DNA of 64,000 bases from CBDCGJ01 sp965216645. GTDB taxonomy: Bacteria > Pseudomonadota > Alphaproteobacteria > GCA-2731375. The position numbers and the translations under genes were made by a program. The stretch is from assembly GCA_965216645.1 (NCBI GenBank), contig CBDCGJ010000047.1:1-64000 (forward strand), given 5' to 3'. Below are positions 28,744 to 37,053 of this stretch, in pieces. Below the pieces are notes generated by a model, which searched no databases, was not told the DNA's origin, and saw only the letters and a program-made list of their open reading frames with translations. The number at the start of each line of letters is the position of its first letter. The stretch's first letter is position 1.

Positions 28744-29045
28744 TCAGTTGTCGTCTGACAGGTGGGTGGGGACGTCCATCGACTCATGCAAGACTCTGAC
28801 GATAAGAATGGTGGGCTCTTCGACGACGTAAACGATTAAATGGCGGTGAAACCGCACGATACGCACAGGCGGGTCAAACTCGGTTCTTTCTGGATACCGA
28901 AGAGGATGTTCGGCGAGGCGAACGAATGCCGAGCCATATCAGATAGGTATTCCCGCCGTTGGGCAATTCCCCATCGTTGCTGGGTGAAGCGGCCGATACC
29001 GACGATGTCGGCGTGAGCCTTCCGGCTCACGCAATAGGACGGCAT
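28744..29045 (-). pseudogene. parE: ParE/RelE-type toxin, frameshifted
   Basis: The first 37 codons encode a ParE start (SRKAHADIVGIGRFTQQRWG). One base is missing near 28930, after which the next frame gives the expected remainder (FVRLAEHPLRYPERTEF, VRIVRFHRHLIVYVVEE, ILIVRVLHE) to the TGA at 28744-28746. The intact protein would be about 100 residues, normal for ParE gyrase poisons. Its ATG shares one base with the parD stop. As written the toxin is dead, either by mutation or by a sequencing error. Confidence 0.7.
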
Positions 29046-29281
29046 TAAGATTCATCCAACTCGCGTTGCACCGACTCCATATCGAAGTCTTCGACTTCGC
29101 CGCTGGCGAGGCCCGCCGAAATCGCGGCTTGGAGAGCGTGATGTCGGGCGTCCCGTTCTTCCAACACCCGTAGGCCCGCGCGAACGACTTCGCTAACAGA
29201 ACCGTAGCGTCCGGTGGAAACCTGTTTCTCAACGAAACCCAACCAATGATCGCCGAGCGTAATACTGGTGGTTTTCGACAT
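29045..29281 (-). CDS. parD: ParD-type antitoxin
   Basis: The 78-residue protein has an N-terminal ribbon-helix-helix (SITLGDHWLGFVEKQV, then YGSVSEVVRAGLRVLEE) followed by an acidic tail (EVEDFDMESVQREL) that would wrap the toxin. RHH antitoxins bind DNA at their own promoter and neutralise ParE. It overlaps the toxin start by one base, the classic coupled order. Confidence 0.88.
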   Translation of the reverse strand: MSKTTSITLGDHWLGFVEKQVSTGRYGSVSEVVRAGLRVLEERDARHHALQAAISAGLASGEVEDFDMESVQRELDES

Positions 29282-29284
29282 GTT

Positions 29285-29335
29285 TCACCCTAAGATACCT
29301 AAAAACAATATATAATAGTATAAAAGAAATCAGAT
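29285..29335 (-). promoter_or_regulatory. AT-rich probable parDE promoter/operator
   Basis: Directly upstream of parD lies an AT-rich run in an otherwise GC-rich region. On the minus strand it contains TATACTATTATATA, with overlapping -10-like boxes and partial dyad symmetry. A TAGGGTG ribosome site follows. ParD proteins usually repress at such sites. Confidence 0.4.
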
Positions 29336-29450
29336 TGCCAAGGATGGTGTCTTTCAATCGAACAGGTTGACCGCGCCGAGTTGCCGTCGTTCCCATTCTG
29401 CCGTTATATGAAATGCGTATTCAGACACACCCTACCTCAAGAGATATTTC

Positions 29451-30656
29451 ATGACCCTCACCGATCAGGAGAAAGCCGAGTTCAAGGCGGAATTTGCCGC
29501 CTGGCTGGACGCCAACAAGCCGCCCGAGCCCGATTTCATGTTGCCGCAAAGCTTCATGGAGGTGGGCAGCGACGAGCAGTTCGAGTATCTGCGCGATTGG
29601 CAGCGCAAGGTTTACGATGCCGGCTATCTGGGTATGGCCTGGCCCGCCGAATATGGCGGCGGCGGCAAGCCGCAGGAACTGCAGGATATCGTCACGGCGG
29701 AGATGGTGCGCCGGAACGTACCCTTCATGGTCAACACCATCGGCCTCAACTGGGCCGGACCGCTGATATTGAAGATCGGCACGGAAGAGCATAAGCGGAA
29801 ATACATCAAGCGGATCCTCAGCGCCGAAGACATCTGGTGCCAAGGCTTTTCAGAGCCGGACAACGGCTCCGATCTCGGCAACGCCCAGACCCGGGCGGAG
29901 CGGGACGGCGACCATTTCGTGGTCAACGGCAGCAAGATTTGGACCAGCCTGGGCGCCTATGCCAGCTACATGATCCTGCTGGCCCGCACCAATCCGGACA
30001 CCAACACGAAGTACGAGGGGCTGAGCTATTTCCTGTCGCCCATGAAAGTCGAGGGCGTCGAAACTCAGCCGATCAAAAAACTGACCTGGGAGACCGGTTT
30101 CACCCAGACCTTCTTCACCGACGCGCGCATTCACGAGGACTGCCTGATCGGGGAAGAGGGCGAGGGCTGGCAGGTCGCCATGCTGACCCTGACTTTTGAG
30201 CGGGGCGCTACCGGCGGGCAGGCCGGCGGCCATTCCTCCATGACCAGCAAGATCGAGGATTTGGTCGAGCTCGCCAAAACCGCCGAGCGCGCCGGCCGTC
30301 CCGCGATCGAGGACCTCGTGCTCCGTGACCGCCTGGTTCAGCTCATGATTGACGATAAAGCGATGCAGTTGAACGCCAGCCGGGCCAAGATCCAAGGACT
30401 GCTCGGCGATTATCCGGGCGCTATTCCGCTTTCCAACAAGTTGGTACGGACGGAGCATAATCGGGAGGTCAATCAATTCGCCCTGTCGCTTCAGGGCGCC
30501 AACGCGTCCTATTACATGGGCGATCCGGCGGTCCGCGAGGGCGCGAAATGGCAGCGCGGCTATTTTCAGGCCTTCTCCGGCACTATTGGCGGCGGCACTA
30601 CGCAGATCCAGAAAAACATCCTGGGCGAGCGCGTGCTCGGCCTGCCGAAGAGCTGA
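29451..30656 (+). CDS. Acyl-CoA dehydrogenase
   Basis: The 401-residue enzyme has the family order. There is a GMAWPAEYGG helix-turn near residue 62, QGFSEPDNGSDL near residue 134, KIWTS near residue 161 for flavin contact, and a C-terminal FSGTIGGGTTQIQKNILGERVLGLPK segment. It oxidises an acyl-CoA to the 2-enoyl-CoA and passes electrons to ETF. The second subunit-like gene follows after 11 bases; such pairs often act as heteromers on unusual (branched, sterol-like or aromatic) acyl-CoAs. The chain length cannot be read from sequence. Confidence 0.92.
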   Translation: MTLTDQEKAEFKAEFAAWLDANKPPEPDFMLPQSFMEVGSDEQFEYLRDWQRKVYDAGYLGMAWPAEYGGGGKPQELQDIVTAEMVRRNVPFMVNTIGLNWAGPLILKIGTEEHKRKYIKRILSAEDIWCQGFSEPDNGSDLGNAQTRAERDGDHFVVNGSKIWTSLGAYASYMILLARTNPDTNTKYEGLSYFLSPMKVEGVETQPIKKLTWETGFTQTFFTDARIHEDCLIGEEGEGWQVAMLTLTFERGATGGQAGGHSSMTSKIEDLVELAKTAERAGRPAIEDLVLRDRLVQLMIDDKAMQLNASRAKIQGLLGDYPGAIPLSNKLVRTEHNREVNQFALSLQGANASYYMGDPAVREGAKWQRGYFQAFSGTIGGGTTQIQKNILGERVLGLPKS

Positions 30657-30667
30657 GAGAGGGCGCC

Positions 30668-31798
30668 ATGACAGACACTGGAACCGCGATCGCCTTCAGC
30701 GAGGAACAGGCGATGCTGATGGACACGGCGCAGGCCTATTGTCGCGACAAGGCGCCGATGGAAGAGGTGCGCCGACTGATCGAGGTCGAGCAAGGCCACG
30801 AGGATGCGGTCTGGCAGGAGATGGCGGAACTCGGCTGGCTCGGCATCACGTTGCCGGAGGAATATGGCGGCAGCGGCCTGGGCTTGGCCGATGTGGTGCC
30901 CATAGCCGAGGCCATGGGCCGGCATCTCTTCCACACGCCATTCCTTTCCACCACGCTTGCGGCACAGGTGCTGCTGCATGGCGGCACGGAAGAGCAGAAG
31001 CGGAAATGGTTGCCCGAAATCGCCGGCGGCATGGCCGCAACCTGCGCCTTTGTCGAGGCGGAGGGCGATTGGGACCTGCATAACGTCCGCTGCCGCGCCG
31101 ACGGCAAGGACGGCGCGCTGACCTTAAGCGGCGGCAAGCGGTTGACGCTCGACGCCGCGGCCAGCGGCCTGATCATCGCCAGCGTCGATCACTTCGGTAA
31201 GACCGCTTTGGCGCTGATCGACCCGTCGACCCTGCCGGCCAACGCCATCGAGCGGGAAGTGGTGTTGGACGAAACCCGACGCAGTTTCCGTGTCGACCTC
31301 ACCGGGGTCACGATAACGGACGACGATCTACTCGATCCGGCGAAGACCGACGCGGCGCTCGCCCGCTATCATCTCGCCGCCTGTCTTCTGAACGCGGCGG
31401 AAAGCTGCGGCGGCACCATGGGGGCGCTGAACCTGATCGTCGAGTATCTTAACACCCGGCGCCAATTCGACCGCTTCATCGGCTCCTATCAGGCCCTGAA
31501 GCATCCGACCGTGGACATCCTGGTCGGTCACGAGGCGGCCCGCTCCCTGCTCTACCATGCCGCGACCGTGTTCGAAGACGAAGGCGGCGAGACCGCCGTG
31601 CGCATGGCCAAGGCCAAGGCCAGCGAAGTCTTCGCCTTTGCCGGCGACCGGGCGATCCAGTTCCACGGCGCCTTCGGCTTCACCTACGACTGCGACGCCC
31701 AACTCTACCTCCGCCGTGCCCTCATGAACCAGGCGTCCCACGGCGACGCGGTCTACCACCGGCGGAAACTCGAGGGGTTGTTGTTTGGGGAAAGTTAG
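30668..31798 (+). CDS. Acyl-CoA dehydrogenase-like protein (partner)
   Basis: The 376-residue protein has the ACAD N-terminal helices (LGWLGITLPEEYGGSGLG near residue 57), a weakened middle domain (CAFVEAEGDWDLHN where family members have EP-x-G-S-D) and a C-terminal FAGDRAIQFHGAFGFTYDCDAQLYLRRA segment. The divergent flavin-contact region suggests a non-catalytic or specialised subunit pairing with the upstream dehydrogenase. ATG at 30668 is chosen after a GAGAGGG site; the open frame extends earlier inside the neighbour. It converges with the CoA ligase, overlapping four bases. Confidence 0.88.
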   Translation: MTDTGTAIAFSEEQAMLMDTAQAYCRDKAPMEEVRRLIEVEQGHEDAVWQEMAELGWLGITLPEEYGGSGLGLADVVPIAEAMGRHLFHTPFLSTTLAAQVLLHGGTEEQKRKWLPEIAGGMAATCAFVEAEGDWDLHNVRCRADGKDGALTLSGGKRLTLDAAASGLIIASVDHFGKTALALIDPSTLPANAIEREVVLDETRRSFRVDLTGVTITDDDLLDPAKTDAALARYHLAACLLNAAESCGGTMGALNLIVEYLNTRRQFDRFIGSYQALKHPTVDILVGHEAARSLLYHAATVFEDEGGETAVRMAKAKASEVFAFAGDRAIQFHGAFGFTYDCDAQLYLRRALMNQASHGDAVYHRRKLEGLLFGES

Positions 31799-33444
31799 TC
31801 CCCACGTTCCTCCGCATCTCGCTCCCGGAGGGCGACGCGGCGGATTTTGCCGCTGACGGTGAGGGGCATCTCGTCGATGAAGCGGATTTGGCGGGGATAT
31901 TCGTGGGCGGAGAGGCGGGCCTTGACGAAGTCCTGGAGTTCGCTCCGCAGCGTCTCGCTTGGCGCGCGACCTTCGGCCAGGACGAGATAGGCCTTCACGA
32001 CTTCGCCCCGGACCGGGTCCGGGCTACCGATGACGCCGGCGAGCGCCACGGCGGGATGGGCGACCAGGCATTCCTCCACTTCCGTCGGACCGATGCGGTA
32101 GCTCGACGAAATAATGACGTCGTCGTCGCGGGCCTTGAACCAGAAATAGCCGTCCTCATCCCTGTGCCCGAGATCGCCGAGCACGCACCAGTCGCCGACG
32201 AACTTCCGCGCCGTGTCCTCCTCCCGGTTCCAATAGCCGAGGAACATCACCGGATCGGGCCGGTGCACGGCGATCAAGCCTTCCTCGCCGGGCCCGCGTT
32301 CGTTGCCCGCTTCGTCGATCACGGCGACCCGGTGGCCGGGGATCGGTTTGCCCATGGAGCCGGGGCGGGTCTCCATGACCAAGGCATTATTGCCGACCAC
32401 CAGATTGACCTCGGTCTGGCCGTAAAACTCGTTGATCGTCACGTCGAAGGTGTCGCGGCCCCAGGCGATGATGCCCTCGCCGAGGGCCTCGCCGCCGCTG
32501 GCGATGCTGCGCAGGTCAACCCCGAAGCGGCGCGGGTCGGGGACCTGCTCCAGCATCCTGAGCGCCGTCGCCGGCATGAAGGTGTTGCGCACCCGATGGC
32601 GCGCCATCAGATCGAAGACCGCCTCGGGCTCGAACTTGGCGAAGCGCTTGGCCAGCACGGGCAGGCCGAGGAAGAGGCCGGGCAGCAAGATGTCGAGCAG
32701 GCCGCCCGCCCAGGCCCAGTCGGCCGGTGTCCACATCAGATCGTCCGGCTGGGGCAGGAACTGATGGGGAAACTCCACCCCAGGCATATGACCCAGCAAG
32801 GTGCGGTGCGCATGCAGGGCGCCCTTCGGACTACCGGTTGTGCCGGAGGTGTAGATCAGCATCGCCGGCGCGTCTGCAGCCGTCTCCGCGGTGCGGAAGC
32901 GATCGGACGCCGCCGCCAGGCCCTGCCGCCAATCGTTCACTCCTGGTCCCTCGGTGTCGATGGCAACCACATGCGCCAGCGCGCCGAGCCGGTCGCGCAC
33001 CGCCTCCAAATGACCGAGATTGGCGGCGCAGGTGATCAGCACCCGGGCGCCACTGTCGTTCAGGCGGTGTTCCAGCGCGTCCGGGCCGAACAGACTGAAC
33101 AGCGGCAGCGCGATGGCGCCGATCTTATAGACCGCGACATGGGCGATCGCGCATTCGAAACTCTGCGGCAGGTGGATGGCGACGCCATCGCCAGGCCCGA
33201 CGCCGAGATGCCGGAGATAATTGGCGCAGCGATTGGCTTCCGATTGCAGGCCTGCGAAGTTCAGCGTCTCGACCGCGCCGTCCTCGCCCTCGGCAATGAT
33301 CGCCGTCGCGTCCGGCCGCGTCGCCGCATGCCGGTCGCAAACGGCGGCGGCGATGTTGAATGTCGCCGGAATCCGCCACTCGAACCGCGCGACGCAGTCT
33401 TCATAGGTGTCGGCTTCGCTCAGCAGCGCAACCATCTCGTACAT
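31795..33444 (-). CDS. AMP-forming acyl-CoA synthetase (acetyl-CoA synthetase-like)
   Basis: The 549-residue adenylating enzyme has the P-loop-like IYTSGTTGSPKG near residue 196, the NEFYGQTEVN A5-type motif near residue 338, GDLGHRDEDGYFWFKARDDDVI and the C-terminal catalytic lysine in TVSGKIRR. It activates a carboxylate with ATP and loads it on CoA. It is the third gene of a minus-strand series after the CxxC small protein and the CobW GTPase, and faces the acyl-CoA dehydrogenases tail to tail. It may feed them their substrate. Confidence 0.9.
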   Translation of the reverse strand: MYEMVALLSEADTYEDCVARFEWRIPATFNIAAAVCDRHAATRPDATAIIAEGEDGAVETLNFAGLQSEANRCANYLRHLGVGPGDGVAIHLPQSFECAIAHVAVYKIGAIALPLFSLFGPDALEHRLNDSGARVLITCAANLGHLEAVRDRLGALAHVVAIDTEGPGVNDWRQGLAAASDRFRTAETAADAPAMLIYTSGTTGSPKGALHAHRTLLGHMPGVEFPHQFLPQPDDLMWTPADWAWAGGLLDILLPGLFLGLPVLAKRFAKFEPEAVFDLMARHRVRNTFMPATALRMLEQVPDPRRFGVDLRSIASGGEALGEGIIAWGRDTFDVTINEFYGQTEVNLVVGNNALVMETRPGSMGKPIPGHRVAVIDEAGNERGPGEEGLIAVHRPDPVMFLGYWNREEDTARKFVGDWCVLGDLGHRDEDGYFWFKARDDDVIISSSYRIGPTEVEECLVAHPAVALAGVIGSPDPVRGEVVKAYLVLAEGRAPSETLRSELQDFVKARLSAHEYPRQIRFIDEMPLTVSGKIRRVALRERDAEERGD

Positions 33445-33470
33445 GCCCTCGGTGTTCGTCAGCGTATTCG

Positions 33471-34511
33471 TTATCGGCGTAGGCCAGCTTGCCTGTCAAC
33501 GGGCGTCGTGGCCGCTGGCGATGGATTGGCCAGGCGGTTGAAGGCGGCGAGGGAGGTTTCGATAGCGGCGCGGTCCAGGTGCTGGCCGATCAGGACGATG
33601 CGGCTGCGGCGGTCGGGGCCGGTCCAGGCGCCGAGATGGGCCGGGGGGTGGATCAGGTGTTGGACGCCGTTGACCAGCACGGGACCGTCCAAGCCGTCCA
33701 CGTTCAGCAAGGCCTTCAGACGCAGCAGGCGTTCGCCGTGGCGGTGCAGCAGCATGGTGGTCCAGACGCCGAAGGCGGTCCAATCCAGCGGCGTTTCGAA
33801 GGTAAAACTGATCGATTGGAACTCGCTGTCATGGTCGTGGCCGCCGGTCTCCTCCAGCGCCAACCAGCGTTCCAGCTCCGCCGCCTTGCCCGCCGGATCG
33901 TAGGCGTCGCCGGTCAGCAATGCCTCTGCGTCGATGGGATCGTCGCCCCGGCGCAGGATCGGCGCGTCGGGATTGAGACGGCGCAGGGCCGCTTCCAGCC
34001 CACCCGCCTCCGCCAGGTCGGTCTTGGTAATGACCAGCCGATCGGCGATGGCGGCCTGCTTGCGGGTCTCGTCGAAACGGGCGAGCTGGTCCGGACCGTT
34101 CACCGCGTCCACCGTGGTGACCACATGGCCGAGGCGGAAATGATGCTGGATCACCGGCTCGCTGAGCACCGTGTACGCGATGGGTACCGGATCGGCGAGG
34201 CCCGTGGTCTCGACGACGACCCTATCGAAGGGCGGAATCTCGCCGCGCGTCCGCCGGGAGTGCAGGTCCTTCAGGGCCTGTTGCAGATCGCCGCGGATGG
34301 CGCAGCAGACGCAACCGTTCTCGAGCAGTAGGGTGCTCTCCGCCACCTCCTCGAACAGGTGATGGTCGAGCCCGACCTCGCCGAACTCGTTGACCAGAAC
34401 CGCTGTGTTGTCGAGCACCGGTGCGGTCAGCAGGTCCTGCAGCAGCGTGGTCTTGCCGCTGCCCAGGAAGCCGGTGATCACGTTGACCGGGATCTGCGTC
34501 TGGTATGCCAT
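33471..34511 (-). CDS. CobW/COG0523 G3E GTPase metallochaperone
   Basis: The 346-residue protein has Walker A GFLGSGKTT at residues 14-22 and the metal-binding CVCC motif at residues 67-70 (LENGCVCCAIRG). The ETTGLADP switch, TKTDL base-recognition motif and a C-terminal CobW_C domain follow. These GTPases deliver Zn, Co or other metals to client enzymes. A HDHDSEF stretch near residue 225 is a mild His-rich linker. The gene lies 11 bases after a conserved small CxxC protein and before an acyl-CoA ligase, so the client metalloprotein is not obvious. Confidence 0.92.
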   Translation of the reverse strand: MAYQTQIPVNVITGFLGSGKTTLLQDLLTAPVLDNTAVLVNEFGEVGLDHHLFEEVAESTLLLENGCVCCAIRGDLQQALKDLHSRRTRGEIPPFDRVVVETTGLADPVPIAYTVLSEPVIQHHFRLGHVVTTVDAVNGPDQLARFDETRKQAAIADRLVITKTDLAEAGGLEAALRRLNPDAPILRRGDDPIDAEALLTGDAYDPAGKAAELERWLALEETGGHDHDSEFQSISFTFETPLDWTAFGVWTTMLLHRHGERLLRLKALLNVDGLDGPVLVNGVQHLIHPPAHLGAWTGPDRRSRIVLIGQHLDRAAIETSLAAFNRLANPSPAATTPVDRQAGLRR

Positions 34512-34522
34512 CTAGGGGGCCA

Positions 34523-34840
34523 TCAGCCGAGCGCCTTGATCAGATCGGGATCGAGGGGATCGCAAGGCCGGCCCAACATCCGTTCGGCCGCCGGCCAGAG
34601 CTCGCTGAGATTGTCGATAATCGCGGTCTGGCCGGTGCGGCTTTTCAAGATGAAGGCGTGACCGCCCCAATCGTCGAGCCGCAGGCCGTAGTAATCCAGT
34701 ACCAGATTGGTGATCCGGCTGCGCTGCTGGCGTTCGCGGTGCCAGGTATGGGTTTCGGCGCGGCCCTCGAACGCTTCCGGATGACTGGCCGGATCGGTCC
34801 AGTGGCCGCGCCCGCCCAGGATGCCGCAGAGGCTGCACAT
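34523..34840 (-). CDS. Small CxxC protein upstream of CobW GTPase
   Basis: The 105-residue protein begins with CSLCG (Cys2, Cys5), followed by GGRGHW, with a third Cys near residue 91 and several His residues (HTWHRER). The region TNLVLDYYGLRLDDWGGHAFILKSRTGQ is well formed and looks folded. I recall similar short proteins beside CobW-type GTPases in other alphaproteobacteria, but no function. The Cys/His content and the 11-base gap to the GTPase make a metal-binding client or partner plausible. Confidence 0.7.
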   Translation of the reverse strand: MCSLCGILGGRGHWTDPASHPEAFEGRAETHTWHRERQQRSRITNLVLDYYGLRLDDWGGHAFILKSRTGQTAIIDNLSELWPAAERMLGRPCDPLDPDLIKALG

Positions 34841-34875
34841 CAGACCGCGACCCCGTTTTTCCGGTCCGGGAAATC

Positions 34876-34969
34876 GTCATCCCGGCCAAGCGCAGCGCGA
34901 GCCGGGATCGCCAGGGGCTCGGTGTTCGCCGCAATTCCGGATATCACCTTCGGTGATTCCGGGATGACG
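34876..34969. repeat. REP-like palindromic repeat R1
   Basis: The element begins CGTCATCCCGG and ends CCGGGATGACG, an 11-base inverted repeat bracketing GC-rich inner hairpins. The same ends recur at 37515, 41083, 43125 and 60713. It fills the gap between the CxxC protein and the deacetylase. Confidence 0.7.
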
Positions 34970-34989
34970 TATCGGGAAGTGCACATGGC

Positions 34990-35994
34990 TCAGTCGGCCG
35001 GCTGCCGGGGATAACGCTGACGGAAATCGTCGGCAATCTCGTCGAAGGTGCAGAAGCGCACGCCGGAATGACCGAGGATGTATTCGATGATCCGTTCCAG
35101 CATCAATTGCACCTGGGGCCGGCCGGAGACGTCGGGATGGATCGTCAGGGTATAGACCGCGTAATCGTACTCCCGGTAGACCCAGTCGAACTGGTCACGC
35201 CAGATGTCCTCGATATCGCGGGGATTGACGAAGCCATGGCTGTTCGGCGCGCTCTTGATGAACATCATCGGCGGCAGATCGTCGAGGTACCAGGAACCGG
35301 GGATATCGATCAGGTCCGTCTCCTCGCCGCGCACCAGGGGCTTCATCCATTCGTCCGGGTGCTTGGAATAGTCGATGGGCGTCCAACTGTCGCCGACCCG
35401 GACATAGAACGGATGAAAATCGTTGTTCATCAGGCTGTGATCGTATTTGATGCCGTTCTTCAAAAGCAGCTCATTGGTCACCGGCGAGAATTCCCACCAC
35501 GGCGCCACATAGCCGGTGGGCCGTTTGCCCGACAGCTTCTCGATCAAATCGATGCATTTGTTGAGGACGGTTTCCTCCTGCTCCGGCGTCATGGCGATGG
35601 GATTTTCGTGACTGTAGCCATGCATGCCGATCTCATGCCCGGCGTCGACCACCATCTTGCATTCCTCGGGGAAGGTCTCGATGGAGTGGCCGGGAATGAA
35701 CCAGGAGGTCGGGATCTGATATTTATCGAACAGGCGCACCATGCGCGGCACGCCGACCTCACCGGCGAACAGCCCGCGGGAGATGTCGCAAGGGCTGTCC
35801 TGACCGCCATAGGAGCCGAGCCAGCCGGCCACCGCGTCCACGTCGACGCCGATGGCGCAGAAGATTTCTTTCTTACCGCCCGGCTTGGCCAGCGACATAT
35901 TGGCCGCCGCCGGCGTATAGCGCGCGCCCGACGGCGACAGCAGCGGTTTGGGTTGATAGGTGGGGCCGGTACTGGACCCGTAAGACCTGCTCAT
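34990..35994 (-). CDS. Polysaccharide deacetylase-family protein (PuuE/PgdA-like)
   Basis: The 334-residue protein has the NodB-fold motifs. GVDVDA near residue 50 gives the catalytic Asp. GHEIGMHGYSHE near residue 122 carries the two metal His (H-x3-H pattern), and YVAPWWEFSP near residue 163 follows. Family members of this length deacetylate peptidoglycan (HpPgdA) or hydrolyse allantoin (PuuE). The absence of a signal peptide points to a cytoplasmic substrate, favouring a PuuE-like amide hydrolase. A GGGAGG site precedes the ATG at 35992-35994. It is divergent from an isochorismatase-like amide hydrolase. Confidence 0.85.
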   Translation of the reverse strand: MSRSYGSSTGPTYQPKPLLSPSGARYTPAAANMSLAKPGGKKEIFCAIGVDVDAVAGWLGSYGGQDSPCDISRGLFAGEVGVPRMVRLFDKYQIPTSWFIPGHSIETFPEECKMVVDAGHEIGMHGYSHENPIAMTPEQEETVLNKCIDLIEKLSGKRPTGYVAPWWEFSPVTNELLLKNGIKYDHSLMNNDFHPFYVRVGDSWTPIDYSKHPDEWMKPLVRGEETDLIDIPGSWYLDDLPPMMFIKSAPNSHGFVNPRDIEDIWRDQFDWVYREYDYAVYTLTIHPDVSGRPQVQLMLERIIEYILGHSGVRFCTFDEIADDFRQRYPRQPAD

Positions 35995-36111
35995 GCGCGA
36001 AACCTCCCGTATTATTGTTGCTGCCATTAAAGGCGAGGCTGGGCAGCGCTGGCAAGCGAATTGAAGGGGCGGAAGGCGCGTGTTAGGCTTCAAAAAAAAC
36101 GGGAGATGCCC

Positions 36112-36822
36112 ATGAACGATTGGCAGGACGAGACTTTTCAGGACTATCGCAGCAAGGGCTTTGCCGAACGTTCCGGCTATGGCGAACGGCCGGCGCTGTT
36201 GGTGGTCGATTTCATCAACGGCTTCACCGATCCGACGACGCCCCTGGGCGGCGACTTTTCCTCGGAGCTGGCGGTGACCCGGCATTTGCTCCAGGCCTTC
36301 CGCAAGGCCGACTTCCCGCGGGTCTTTACCACCGTCGAATATGACGACGACTACAAGGATGCCGGCGTCTTTATCGAGAAAGTGCCGTCCCTCGGCATCC
36401 TGAAGCGGGGCTCGCCGCTTTGCGCCGTCGACGACCGGATCGCCATGGCCCCCGGCGATCATCTGATTTCGAAGAACTATGCCTCGTCCTTCTTCGGCAC
36501 CGATCTCGACGCCTATCTGAAGGGTAAGGGCGTGGATACGCTGGTGATCACCGGCTGCACCACCTCGGGCTGCGTCCGCGCCTCGGCGGTCGATTCCCTG
36601 CAATACGGCTTCAGGACGATCGTCGTGCGGGAAGGGGTGGGCGACCGGGCCGAAGGCCCGCACGAAGCCAACCTGTTTGACATCGATGCCAAATATGGCG
36701 ACGTGGTTTCCGTCGACGACGTTATTGCCTATCTTCGCGATCTCACCGGCGAGGCCGCGGCAGACGGCGGCGACGAAGCGTTTCAGAACTGGTGGCACGA
36801 CGGCAACCGGGCCAGCGGCTAG
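36112..36822 (+). CDS. Isochorismatase-like hydrolase (N-carbamoylsarcosine amidase-like)
   Basis: The 236-residue protein has the triad Asp33 (VVDFINGF), Lys121 (ISKNYASSFFGT) and Cys154 (TTSGCVRAS). The SSFFGT and TTSGCVRASAVD motifs resemble N-carbamoylsarcosine amidohydrolase and maleamate amidase. The ATG at 36112 was chosen because GGGAG lies six bases upstream; the ATG at 36106 is too close to it. It heads a plus-strand series with a 69-residue protein and the TGA-containing peroxiredoxin, spaced 10-11 bases apart, so all three are probably co-transcribed. Confidence 0.88.
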   Translation: MNDWQDETFQDYRSKGFAERSGYGERPALLVVDFINGFTDPTTPLGGDFSSELAVTRHLLQAFRKADFPRVFTTVEYDDDYKDAGVFIEKVPSLGILKRGSPLCAVDDRIAMAPGDHLISKNYASSFFGTDLDAYLKGKGVDTLVITGCTTSGCVRASAVDSLQYGFRTIVVREGVGDRAEGPHEANLFDIDAKYGDVVSVDDVIAYLRDLTGEAAADGGDEAFQNWWHDGNRASG

Positions 36823-36832
36823 GGAGGTTTGC

Positions 36833-37042
36833 ATGGCGAAGTCCTTCGACGAGATGCTCAGGCGCAGCCGCGCGGAATTCGACAAGCTGGGCGGCACTCG
36901 CTACAGCCAGCCCTGGGCCACCGGGCCGGTCGACGGCGACTACCGCACCAGGGGCCTGACCGAATCCGAGCCCGACGCACCGGCTCAGGGCGAGGCCCGT
37001 GCCGGCACGGTAAACGGCATACCCTTCACGTTTCGTAAATAA
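36833..37042 (+). CDS. Small hypothetical protein between hydrolase and peroxiredoxin
   Basis: The 69-residue protein starts at the ATG at 36833 after an AGGGAGG site. It is polar, with an N-terminal helix (SFDEMLRRSRAEFDKLGG) and a Gly/Pro-rich C-terminal half ending TVNGIPFTFRK. It has no Cys and no membrane segment. I do not recognise a family. Its tight position (10 bases after the hydrolase, 11 before the peroxiredoxin) supports it being real and part of the operon. Confidence 0.65.
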   Translation: MAKSFDEMLRRSRAEFDKLGGTRYSQPWATGPVDGDYRTRGLTESEPDAPAQGEARAGTVNGIPFTFRK

Positions 37043-37053
37043 GGATCGACACC

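Noticed and set aside
31888..33903. 671-residue plus-strand frame
   Set aside because: It mirrors the CoA ligase and CobW genes on the minus strand. GC-rich DNA commonly gives long antisense frames.
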